Of a stretch of 34,395 nt of DNA, positions 1-8,046 are shown piece by piece (position 1 is the stretch's first letter; every line of letters starts with the position of its first letter). Location: the IMG/VR virus record IMGVR_UViG_3300030101_002651, positions 1 to 34,395 of that record; one strand, given 5' to 3'. The stretch is from a virus. The notes under the pieces were generated by a model. It saw only the letters and a list, made by a program, of their open reading frames with translations. It had not been told where the DNA came from and made no database searches. Position numbers and translations under genes: made by a program.

Positions 1-561
1 AAACCGGAGCGACAGGCTTTCGGCATTGTCATCATCTAGTGCGCTGCCGCCTGTATCTGCGGGGAATGTAACAGACACTCTGTTCCAGTCTGTCGTCACA
101 GAAAACTGTGCGCCAATCTGACGACTGTTGTCACTGTCGAAGATACCCACCACATATGTGGCTGTTGCATTTCCCTTCACATAAAAAGACACGGTGATTG
201 GCTGTGCATTGCTGGTCCCCTTTGCGAACCTCTGACAGTCTTGTCCCTCTAGCCTTTGTTCAATAAAAAACCTTTCACTGGCCGCAATAGATGTGTCTGC
301 CGTGGTGCAATCCAGCTTCAAAGAATTTGGGATGCCGCTTGGTCCATCAGACGCCTGTGTAACAGTAAACCTGCCAGCAGAATTGCCGTTTGTATTTAGG
401 TGAAAGCGGTCAACAAGAAACAAGTCAGATGCACCCTGACCAGTGCTGCTGGTTCCCCTCTGGCTAACAGCCATTGAACCGTTCACCAGCACATTCTTGC
501 CAGTGATACCACCGGCATCTGCCGAACCGGCCAAGTCTGCAAATTCTCTTGCTCTGCTCAT
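1..561 (-). CDS. Tail protein with carbohydrate-binding-like domain, N-terminal part (runs off window)
   Basis: An open frame of 187 codons starts at ATG 561 and continues past base 1 without a stop. A strong ribosome site (GAGGAGG, about 6 nt upstream) sits between it and the tail fibre stop at 574. The protein begins MSRAREFADLAGSADAGG and contains LVNGSMAVSQRG, DRFHLN and LKLDCTTADTSIA, a pattern I know from tail proteins of marine and lambda-like phages with a jelly-roll, sugar-binding-like domain. The matching C-terminal part, with EHRSFADELERCKRYF, lies in the right phase at 34028-34395. I infer that both are one gene broken by the linear cut. Likely role: accessory tail or receptor-binding protein. 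Confidence 0.75.
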   Translation of the reverse strand, partial: MSRAREFADLAGSADAGGITGKNVLVNGSMAVSQRGTSSTGQGASDLFLVDRFHLNTNGNSAGRFTVTQASDGPSGIPNSLKLDCTTADTSIAASERFFIEQRLEGQDCQRFAKGTSNAQPITVSFYVKGNATATYVVGIFDSDNSRQIGAQFSVTTDWNRVSVTFPADTGGSALDDDNAESLSLRF

Positions 562-573
562 GATCCGGCCTCC

Positions 574-3378
574 TCAACAAGCCATAAGTACACACGGCAC
601 AAGGTAGCTGCCGTCGTCATAGTTGTGTGAAACTGTGGTGCTGGTAACTTTTGCAATCGTCTTGCTGCGAACAATGTCATCGCCCTGCGGCTTGGCAGTG
701 CCGTCACCTGCCGACATCAGCAAGTCGCCCCGTGCTACTGTTGTGCCTTGTGCAATGCGGATGACCATATCGCCGGTCATTGCGACATTCATGTCATTAA
801 AATCGTCGCTTTCATCCCAGTTAACAAATACTCCAGCGACGTTTACATCGCCTTCAACTGACGATACGGCCATACAGTTAAGTTGCTCGTTGTCTTCATC
901 ATACGCATCAACAGCCGGTGTCTTCTCATCACCCACCTTTTTGCCTTCAGGTATTTCATCGCCATCCTCATAGAGTGTGGCTGCTTGCGCCTCGTGATGC
1001 CACTTCGCCATCTGGTCTAGGTTAGTCATCACTGTGCCTTTGACTAAGCCGTCAATTTTATTGCCGTCTGTAGCTTGTGACCAGCGAGAAAGGTGGCCAC
1101 CGTTATAAGACACGGTGGTGCCGGACACACTAATGTTTCCTTCAGAAGAGTTTGCTTGTCTGAATTGTATAAGTTGACCGTCGCTAGATTGACGATTCAG
1201 ATATATTATAGATTCTGCACTGTTGGTGCTTGTATGGGAAACCTTGAGGTAATGATGATTTGTATTAGCCTCTACAAAAGCGGAGCCTTGTGTACTTAGG
1301 CCGTCTGAAACCGTCCCCTGAGAGGCAATCAATAAACTGCCCGTGCTATTGATACGCATACGTTCTACGTCGTTGACGTAAAATTGCATGTTGTGACCAG
1401 CGTCAGAAGTTGTTCCAGCATCTAACCGCAAGTGGGTGGTATAACCTGTGATGCTGTTTTGTGCGTTTCCACTTGCATCTTCATGCGTTATAAGCGTTGC
1501 CGTACCATCACTAGACCGGCCTTTGACACCAATTCCTGCTGCGCCGCTGGACGCTTGAACATGCAGCGGACGGGATGGCGTCATGCCGATACCGAGATTG
1601 CCGCTGCCGTCGATGGTCATGCGGGTTGCTGAGGCTGTGCCCACTGTCAGTTTCTGTGTGCTTTGATTGTAATTTAAGAATCCGTCAAATTCCCCACTGC
1701 CAGATGTAGCATCAGAAAAATACAAACTTCCTGACGACGACGCGCCACTGCGGATTGTAATCCCAGCATTATCTGTATCAGCAACAGTAAGAGTGTCGGC
1801 AAAGTCAGCAAATCCTTCTGTATCTGTGTTGATCAGCACACGGTTATTGCTGCTGTCCACTTTAAGCGTGTTGGTGTCAAAAGACACATCGCCAGTGATG
1901 CCGCCGCTGAACCCAACCGCACCAGCAAATGTGCCGCCGTTGGTCTTGCTTACCATGTCAGCCGTGGTGAATGACTTGAACGCATAGATGTTCACAAGGT
2001 CATTCGCAGCAGCGCCAGTCGCCAGCACAACAGATGTGCCGTTGGTAGCTGTAAAATCTGACGGGTCGAGGACAATACCGTTCATCACGACTTGCAGATT
2101 GTCTGCCGTGTAAGACAGCGTGGCACTGTTGTCGTCAGAGCCAGAGAATGTAGTCTGCCCTGATGTCGCTGTGTACTCGTACAGGATCAGGCTGACATTG
2201 CCAGCAGATGTGGCGGCGATCCAGTTGGCTCCATCATACACCCGCATCTCGTTGGCGGTGCTATTAAAATATAATGCGCCAGAAACTAGGGGGTTTCCGT
2301 CATTGTCCTGTGCTGGATTGCTGGTCTTGCTGCCGAGGTAGGTGTCATCAAAGTTATCAAATGCTGTGGCCGCAGATGCAGCACTAGCTGCCGCCGCAGT
2401 TTGACTTGCCGCCGCAGCCGTGGCAGATGATGCCGCCGCTGTCGCAGAAGCCGCACTATTTGTCTCAGAAGTCGAGGCATTGCTGGCAGAAGTCGCCGCT
2501 TCGGCAGCTTTTGTGGTCGATGTCGCCGCAGATGTCGAGGCAGAAGATGCACTTGATGCCGCCGCCGCCTGACTAGCCGCCGCCTCTGATGCCTTAGTCG
2601 TGGCAGTTGAGGCATTTGCAGCCGCGCCCTGGATGGCGGTGATGTTGGTCGCGTTGGTGTTTACAGAGGAGATGTTGGACGCAACTGTGCCGATGTCAGA
2701 AGCGTCACCAGCCACAGCCGTAACATTGCTGCTGATCCCCGCCACCGAGGCCACATTGCTGGAGATGCCGGCTACTGTGGTTACATTTGATGAGATGCCA
2801 GCCACAGTCTGAATGGCATCTGTTGCATCGGTGCCATCCTCGATGTCAGCCAGGGTGGCGATGTCGCTGGCGATAGACCCCAGGGTCGTGACATCCGTTG
2901 AGTTAGGTCCAGCCTCTGGCGCACCAGTTGTCGAGTTGAACTGGAGATACTTGCCCTTGCGGTTATCCACGGACGGGATCGTGTAGTCCAGGTTGGTCGG
3001 GTCGGAGAAGTTGCCTTTGAGTGAGCGGTCAACCTTCTCATCAATCTGCTGATCAAAGATGGTCAGTGCGTCTAGCTGCTCATTGAGACTTGAGGCCTTG
3101 AGGTCGCCGGCCGTCACAAAGTCTGTAGTCCGCTCAATGTCCCTGGCACCAATGATGGTGATGCTTTGCGAAGATGTGGCGGCAACCCCCAGGGTCACAC
3201 TGCCGGTGCCGTTGCTGTTAATCGTGACTGTATAGTCCGCTGTCTTTGTCAGTAGCGTCGTGTCCTTGAAGACCTGGATATCGTCATCATCCAGTATCTC
3301 AAAGGTAAAAGCATAAGGGCCCGTGCCGGCACTGCCGGACAGTACAACTCTGCGCTTCACTGCATTGATATTCGTCAT
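574..3378 (-). CDS. Tail fibre protein, T7 gp17-type N-terminus
   Basis: This 934-residue protein is the probable receptor-binding fibre. Residues 1 to about 150 resemble the T7 tail-fibre anchoring domain (GTGPYAFTFEILDDDDIQVF, then a Leu/Asp helix near 98-115). Residues 191-250 are six decapeptide repeats of the type TVAGISSNVT. Residues 251-338 are almost only Ala, Ser and Thr, probably a coiled shaft. The C-terminal two thirds carry beta-rich fibre repeats (LGIGMTPSRPLHVQ, MRINSTGSLLI) and a final domain ending GSYLVPCVLMAC. That end may be a self-cleaving chaperone of the peptidase G2 type, but this is tentative. The N-terminal anchor would bind the tail tube proteins encoded upstream; the rest would bind the host surface. 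Confidence 0.88.
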   Translation of the reverse strand: MTNINAVKRRVVLSGSAGTGPYAFTFEILDDDDIQVFKDTTLLTKTADYTVTINSNGTGSVTLGVAATSSQSITIIGARDIERTTDFVTAGDLKASSLNEQLDALTIFDQQIDEKVDRSLKGNFSDPTNLDYTIPSVDNRKGKYLQFNSTTGAPEAGPNSTDVTTLGSIASDIATLADIEDGTDATDAIQTVAGISSNVTTVAGISSNVASVAGISSNVTAVAGDASDIGTVASNISSVNTNATNITAIQGAAANASTATTKASEAAASQAAAASSASSASTSAATSTTKAAEAATSASNASTSETNSAASATAAASSATAAAASQTAAAASAASAATAFDNFDDTYLGSKTSNPAQDNDGNPLVSGALYFNSTANEMRVYDGANWIAATSAGNVSLILYEYTATSGQTTFSGSDDNSATLSYTADNLQVVMNGIVLDPSDFTATNGTSVVLATGAAANDLVNIYAFKSFTTADMVSKTNGGTFAGAVGFSGGITGDVSFDTNTLKVDSSNNRVLINTDTEGFADFADTLTVADTDNAGITIRSGASSSGSLYFSDATSGSGEFDGFLNYNQSTQKLTVGTASATRMTIDGSGNLGIGMTPSRPLHVQASSGAAGIGVKGRSSDGTATLITHEDASGNAQNSITGYTTHLRLDAGTTSDAGHNMQFYVNDVERMRINSTGSLLIASQGTVSDGLSTQGSAFVEANTNHHYLKVSHTSTNSAESIIYLNRQSSDGQLIQFRQANSSEGNISVSGTTVSYNGGHLSRWSQATDGNKIDGLVKGTVMTNLDQMAKWHHEAQAATLYEDGDEIPEGKKVGDEKTPAVDAYDEDNEQLNCMAVSSVEGDVNVAGVFVNWDESDDFNDMNVAMTGDMVIRIAQGTTVARGDLLMSAGDGTAKPQGDDIVRSKTIAKVTSTTVSHNYDDGSYLVPCVLMAC
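2629..2808 (-). repeat. Six decapeptide repeats in tail fibre
   Basis: Codons 191-250 of the fibre give six consecutive ten-residue units: TVAGISSNVT, TVAGISSNVA, SVAGISSNVT, AVAGDASDIG, TVASNISSVN, TNATNITAIQ. The first three are nearly identical and the last three have drifted. Tandem duplication of a 30-bp unit would explain this. They link the anchoring domain to the Ala/Ser-rich shaft. Confidence 0.8.
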
Positions 3379-3439
3379 TTCAATACCTCACGGTCCTGTT
3401 GGCTGTTGTAACATGAAGACGCAAAAAAATCCATGTAAC
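3379..3439. other. Intergenic spacer with TTGGCTGTTGTAAC motif
   Basis: This 61-bp gap lies between the fibre gene and the preceding internal virion protein gene. It holds TTGGCTGTTGTAAC at 3399-3412 (plus strand), one copy of a motif that recurs in other gaps of this genome. It also holds an A7 run at 3423-3429, which reads T7 after the upstream gene on the minus strand but has no convincing stem before it. GAGG lies upstream of the fibre ATG. I see no convincing sigma-70 promoter. Confidence 0.45.
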
Positions 3440-5911
3440 CTACCTACCCGTAACGCCCAGGATGTTAGGGGCTCTGTCGGGTTGTGCTTGACCTGGACGC
3501 CACCAATACTCCTGGTCGTACTCTCTCATCCGGCGTTTCTCTATGCGTCTAAAGCGCCGGTAAGCATCTGGGTCTGACATGAGGCGCAACTGATCCAGGA
3601 TGGTCCTCTCTATTGCTAGGCGCAGATACCAGGTCGAGGCACCGGGCATGTTCCTGCCGAAGAAGTCCACCGCCTCTTTGCCGGCGTTGGTGTCTTTCCC
3701 CTGGACCAGTTCCATCACGTTACCGATAGTCAGTTTTCGTAGATCGTTAAGGAAACCAACCCTGGGGCCAGCAATCGTCTCCGACAGTCCTCCGCCAAAG
3801 CGGTTGACGCTAGAGAACAGGAAGTCGCCAAAGATGCCGATGCCGCCACCAGTCAGGAGGGCGTTGCCCCAAAACTCAGGCGTGTCCATTGCGAGAGGGT
3901 CACGGCCTTTGGATATCTCACGCACCTGGATAGACAGAGCGGCCATCGCTGTGGATGTAATCAGGAGGTCAGCAGCAATCCCGGCCTTACGCCTGGCACC
4001 CTTCTGATACACCGCGGCCTTGATGTTGTTCATGTAGAAAGTGACAGGGAAACTCTTGAACATGGCAAACGACCTGGCAATCTCACCAACCAGGGTGCCG
4101 GCCTTTGTGCCACCGACCAGAGCGGTCCTGCCTCTTACTGACGCAACAGGTACAGCCAGGTTGGTCATGCCCTGGACCATCTCCAGCATCTTGAACGCCA
4201 GTTCGCGGTCAGTCTCCATCATCTCATCAGGGCGCAGAAACTTAGCCCCTTTGAAGTCGTACTGCTCAAAGCCGGCCATCTTGGACCAGTCATCGGCAGA
4301 GATGCCGTATCTATCCAGGGTCTGGCGGAAAGCGGTGTTGAGTTGTGCATAGGGCGTCTTGGCGTTGTCCGCGATGAAGCCCATGAACTCCATGCCGAAA
4401 GCCCAACGGCCGGCCTGGGTGAATGGCGACAGCAGGGAGATGTTCATAGCCACGTTGGATATGGCCTCAGTCACATTCGGGCCCAGGACATCGTTGGCGT
4501 AGCGTGACTGACCATAAGCCACAGACGACCAGTTCTCTGCCACCAGGCCCATCCTGATAGCTTGCTGCTTGGTCATCTTGCCGGCGGTCATCATGGCAAA
4601 AGACTTTTGCATTGAGGAGCGGAGGAGGGGCATACCAGCCATCCGCTTGGCAATCCTGGTGAAGTTCGGGTCCGTAGCGATGGCCAGGATCGAAGTCGAG
4701 CCCAGATAGGCAGAGGTCAGAAGATTGCCCAGGCCGGCAAAAGACCTGGCCACTGTGCCATTCACTGGCGCATGAGACTTGCCGGTGATGTAGTCATACA
4801 TCTCATCGAACTTGTTATGACGGCCCACTAGCTTGGCTGACTGCTTGTCATTGCCCTTTGCGGCGTCAATCTCTTTGGCTTGCTTTTGCGTCTGTGTCTT
4901 GAGGAACTTGACCGTCGATGTCGGGTTCGGGCCCAGGATTTCGAGCAGAGCCACATCCCTGGCCATACCGTCAATGTGGTTCATCATGATGGAGAAGGTG
5001 TCACCACCGCCAAAGCTGTCCTGGTACTTGAGCCAGTTGTCTGCGCTGTTGAACACCAGGAAACGATGATCCTGGCGGCGACGGGCTAGAGACTTGCCCT
5101 GGCCACCGACAGAACTCTCCTTGACCTTGGCAAAGCCCTCAGTGGCGATGGTCTCCCATATCTCATCCAGGGCATCCTCAAAGTCCACATCGTTCATCGG
5201 CTTGCCGGTCTTGAAGCTGACCATCTTCTCCTGGTCCAGGAGCGGCCTGATAAACTTCTTCCACTCAACCCTGCCGGCCTTTCGTATAGCCGCGTTGTCA
5301 TGGACCTGGGGCATCCCCCAATCACTGCGCTTGGGGATATCACCGCCGGCCTTGTTGAAAGAGACCCGCAGGAATTCCGATGCCTTCTCCCAAGCCTGGG
5401 CCAGTTCTCGTGCCGCCTGGTCGCCCGTGTTTTCTTTGAATATCTCGCGGACCATGTTTTGCGATGTTGCTTTGGACTTGCGTGTTGTGCGGCCCAGGAC
5501 CTGGGTCTTCTTTAACTGAGCAATCACATTGTCCATGAGGGCATGAGCCATACCCCGGACAGCGGCCTGACGGGCTGACACATTGGAGTAGGGGCTCCGG
5601 CCGGTGCCATCACGCTCCAGGAGAGAGATCATGGCCTCGCCAGGATCGTTGCCTTTGAACTCGCCCAGGTTGTTGAGGACGCGGCGTTGAGTGGCCCGTT
5701 GCAGGATCATGCGGCGCTTCTTCTGCTTCGCCTCATACTCCAGGACATCGAAGGTATCACGACCAGCCTGGGCGTCAGCTTCGGCCGGGCCCATCTGCCT
5801 GGCCCGGTTCTCTGCCTTAAACTCACTAAACATCTGCCTGGCACGACTTGCCTGGGGGCCGGTCAGGGTGCCCTCTTTCTCAGCGTTTGCGATACAATCC
5901 AACAGGCTCAT
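3440..5911 (-). CDS. Large internal/ejected virion protein (823 aa)
   Basis: The gene lies directly before the tail fibre gene and after two other long internal proteins, the place where T7-like phages carry their largest core protein (gp16). I see no transglycosylase motif, so the role as an ejected channel or core protein rests on position and size. The N-terminal third is charged and helical (KQKKRRMILQRATQRRV). A stretch with NLLTSAYLGSTSILAIATDP near residue 400 is hydrophobic and could insert into a membrane. I chose ATG 5911 over GTG 5920 because GAGAGGG sits 8 nt before it and ATGA overlaps the stop of the upstream gene, a sign of coupled translation. Confidence 0.75.
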   Translation of the reverse strand: MSLLDCIANAEKEGTLTGPQASRARQMFSEFKAENRARQMGPAEADAQAGRDTFDVLEYEAKQKKRRMILQRATQRRVLNNLGEFKGNDPGEAMISLLERDGTGRSPYSNVSARQAAVRGMAHALMDNVIAQLKKTQVLGRTTRKSKATSQNMVREIFKENTGDQAARELAQAWEKASEFLRVSFNKAGGDIPKRSDWGMPQVHDNAAIRKAGRVEWKKFIRPLLDQEKMVSFKTGKPMNDVDFEDALDEIWETIATEGFAKVKESSVGGQGKSLARRRQDHRFLVFNSADNWLKYQDSFGGGDTFSIMMNHIDGMARDVALLEILGPNPTSTVKFLKTQTQKQAKEIDAAKGNDKQSAKLVGRHNKFDEMYDYITGKSHAPVNGTVARSFAGLGNLLTSAYLGSTSILAIATDPNFTRIAKRMAGMPLLRSSMQKSFAMMTAGKMTKQQAIRMGLVAENWSSVAYGQSRYANDVLGPNVTEAISNVAMNISLLSPFTQAGRWAFGMEFMGFIADNAKTPYAQLNTAFRQTLDRYGISADDWSKMAGFEQYDFKGAKFLRPDEMMETDRELAFKMLEMVQGMTNLAVPVASVRGRTALVGGTKAGTLVGEIARSFAMFKSFPVTFYMNNIKAAVYQKGARRKAGIAADLLITSTAMAALSIQVREISKGRDPLAMDTPEFWGNALLTGGGIGIFGDFLFSSVNRFGGGLSETIAGPRVGFLNDLRKLTIGNVMELVQGKDTNAGKEAVDFFGRNMPGASTWYLRLAIERTILDQLRLMSDPDAYRRFRRIEKRRMREYDQEYWWRPGQAQPDRAPNILGVTGR

Positions 5912-8046
5912 ACTACGCACCCTCTCAGTCGATCCAGCATCCGCTCATCTTGAGCCAGTTCGGCTTTGATTTGTCGGCCGGTCATCTCAACAGGCACGAC
6001 CTCATCACCGGCCACCATGTCGATGGTCAGGGTCTCGTCGTCAGGCATGTTGTCGAAGTCTGTGTCCCTGGCCACTTGCTCAATGGTGTTGGGCACCTCC
6101 GCTTCCTGGAAGGTGGTTTCCTGGGGTAAGGGCCGCGTGTCAGGGGGGTCTAGGGGCTCGTCTGGTAAGAGACCCCTGTCGAGGTTAGCTGTCGCCTCAT
6201 CGGCGCGATTTAGGTGGTCGAAGAGCCTTTCGACTTGCCGAGCAACCTCTTCATCCGGGCTTGCCCCTCCGGGCTGTCCGCGTAGTCCGCTATCCTCTGG
6301 TCCGCTTGCTCGAAGTTGTAGGTCGACCCCTTCAAGGAGTTGTCCGGTGTCTTCGATGACGGGCTTGGGTTGGCCCCTTTGCCCGTTGTTGTCGATGTGC
6401 GTGTAGCCATCTGCAAGTCCTTCCTTCTTGAGTATATTATAGGTATTCATCGGCCCATCGCCAACCTCCTTAATATACTCCAGGGGTATGTAGCGGCCCG
6501 TATTGAGGAACCGCATAAACATTCTGTTACGGGCATTGATGTAGCTGACATCCATGCCAACCAGGTCAACCTTGTAACCGTTGGCCTTCAGCTTTTTGAT
6601 AATACGCTGGATAGTAGCTGGCTTACCGCCAACCTTTGGGATGACCATGTTGATGCCTTCATCCAGGGCCTTGGCCATGACGACCTCTGCCAGGAAGCCG
6701 CTTTCCTCATGAACGGCTGTAGCACCGGCACCATCGTTGAACTCAGGCAGCAGCTTCTTGGCCTCATCCGGGTCAATAATTGCCGCGCCATATCTCCTGG
6801 CGATTGGGTTGGCGATACTAGACTTGCCGGCAGCAGGGGGGCCAAGAATGATGATGGCCTTCTTATCAAACTGCGAAGGAGCGTCAGGGACGGGCATCTT
6901 GTCGTCTACAAAGCCAAGCACCCTGGCGTCGTCGTAAAGCCGCTGTATGGCGCTCTCGTAGCCAGTAAAGGTATCTCCAGTCCTGGGGTCATTGAAGGTC
7001 CGCTCTGTGTCCCATTTGATCGACCCGTAGTCTGGTGCGTTGACTGTCTCAGGTATCGCTTTCAGTGCTGCATCTGCCTGGCGGATCGCCTCGTTGTTCA
7101 TTAGCACCGCGTCATCGACATTGTTGTTGAGGTCTTCGACTAGCTTGATCTGAGCCGGAGTTGCCTCATCTGGCGCGGTGAAGGTCTCCGGGATGTCAGT
7201 CGTTAGCGCATCAAAGTCGTCCAGGGCGTCGATGGCCAGATCAGCCTCACGGGCAGGGATGGCATTGCCGCGGAATAGTTCCAGGCCCTTACGCACCTGG
7301 TCAGTGGTCATAGCCACACCCTTACCAGCGCCCATTAGGACAGGGGGCAGACCAGCACCAATGACGCCACCGATACCGATGTTGATGAGCATTTGCTCAT
7401 AGGAATAGTCCAGGCCCAGGGACTGATACCACTCCCGCACCCCAGGCTGGAGGATCGCCTCAGTGCCGGCACCAATCAGGCCCTCTGCCAACATAGCGCC
7501 ACCTAGCTTTCTGTGCCGCATAAAGGCCATCGGCCCCATCATAACCATCTGGTCCAGGAAGGCCTGGTCTGTGAAAACACCACCACCCTGGCCAATGAAG
7601 CCGCCTACCTTGCCCATAGTCGTCTCACGGCTTCTGGCTTCTTCTCCTGCCTCAATCGCAGCCAGGGCTTGCTCTTTGATCCTGGCGTCCAGGGTTGAGC
7701 GGGACAGGTCAGAAAACTCAGGATAGAGTTCGCGGTTCTCATCCAAGTGCGTAAACAGCTTTTCTAAGGACTGCGCTCTCGACCTGTCACTGTGCCCCAT
7801 CGAATCGGACGCACCAAAGTATCTGCCAGGATTAGAGAAGGTCAGGCCCTGGCGCTCACTGATCGCGTCAATCAGGGGCTGCAACTCTTCGCTCATGAGA
7901 TCAGTGTAGGTGTCGATATTGGAGCCGCGGACCTGGGCCTCATACGCCGCGCCCATAGCATCGAAGAAGCCCAACTCCTCTCCACCAAATCCAAAGGGCG
8001 TATCTCCGACGCCAGTGTTGTAATACTGGTCGAAGAAGATGCTCAT
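5908..8046 (-). CDS. Internal virion protein with embedded zeta-toxin-like kinase domain
   Basis: This 712-residue protein is in the cluster of three long virion proteins that overlap each other by 4 bp. Residues 1-260 are structural-looking, with Gly-rich hydrophobic helices (about 145-160, 180-200 and 220-245) that could cross a membrane. Residues 395-555 look like a zeta/PezT-type P-loop kinase: Walker A GPPAAGKSS at 402-410, IDPDEAKKLLPEF at 424-436, HEES at 446-449, and an Arg-rich lid NARNRMFMRFLNTGRYIP. All residues expected for activity in that family seem present. The C-terminal 150 residues are acidic and low in complexity. Zeta toxins phosphorylate UDP-N-acetylglucosamine. I infer that this kinase may be carried in the particle and ejected into the host. 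The family call for the rest of the protein is unknown. Confidence 0.78.
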   Translation of the reverse strand: MSIFFDQYYNTGVGDTPFGFGGEELGFFDAMGAAYEAQVRGSNIDTYTDLMSEELQPLIDAISERQGLTFSNPGRYFGASDSMGHSDRSRAQSLEKLFTHLDENRELYPEFSDLSRSTLDARIKEQALAAIEAGEEARSRETTMGKVGGFIGQGGGVFTDQAFLDQMVMMGPMAFMRHRKLGGAMLAEGLIGAGTEAILQPGVREWYQSLGLDYSYEQMLINIGIGGVIGAGLPPVLMGAGKGVAMTTDQVRKGLELFRGNAIPAREADLAIDALDDFDALTTDIPETFTAPDEATPAQIKLVEDLNNNVDDAVLMNNEAIRQADAALKAIPETVNAPDYGSIKWDTERTFNDPRTGDTFTGYESAIQRLYDDARVLGFVDDKMPVPDAPSQFDKKAIIILGPPAAGKSSIANPIARRYGAAIIDPDEAKKLLPEFNDGAGATAVHEESGFLAEVVMAKALDEGINMVIPKVGGKPATIQRIIKKLKANGYKVDLVGMDVSYINARNRMFMRFLNTGRYIPLEYIKEVGDGPMNTYNILKKEGLADGYTHIDNNGQRGQPKPVIEDTGQLLEGVDLQLRASGPEDSGLRGQPGGASPDEEVARQVERLFDHLNRADEATANLDRGLLPDEPLDPPDTRPLPQETTFQEAEVPNTIEQVARDTDFDNMPDDETLTIDMVAGDEVVPVEMTGRQIKAELAQDERMLDRLRGCVV

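Noticed and set aside
623-973. Open frames on the plus strand inside the fibre gene and many similar ones across 1-25000
   Set aside because: They lie antisense to well-supported virion or replication genes, lack ribosome sites and have odd composition.
3423-3439. T7 run after the large core protein gene as an intrinsic terminator
   Set aside because: No stable stem lies directly before the T run on the minus strand.
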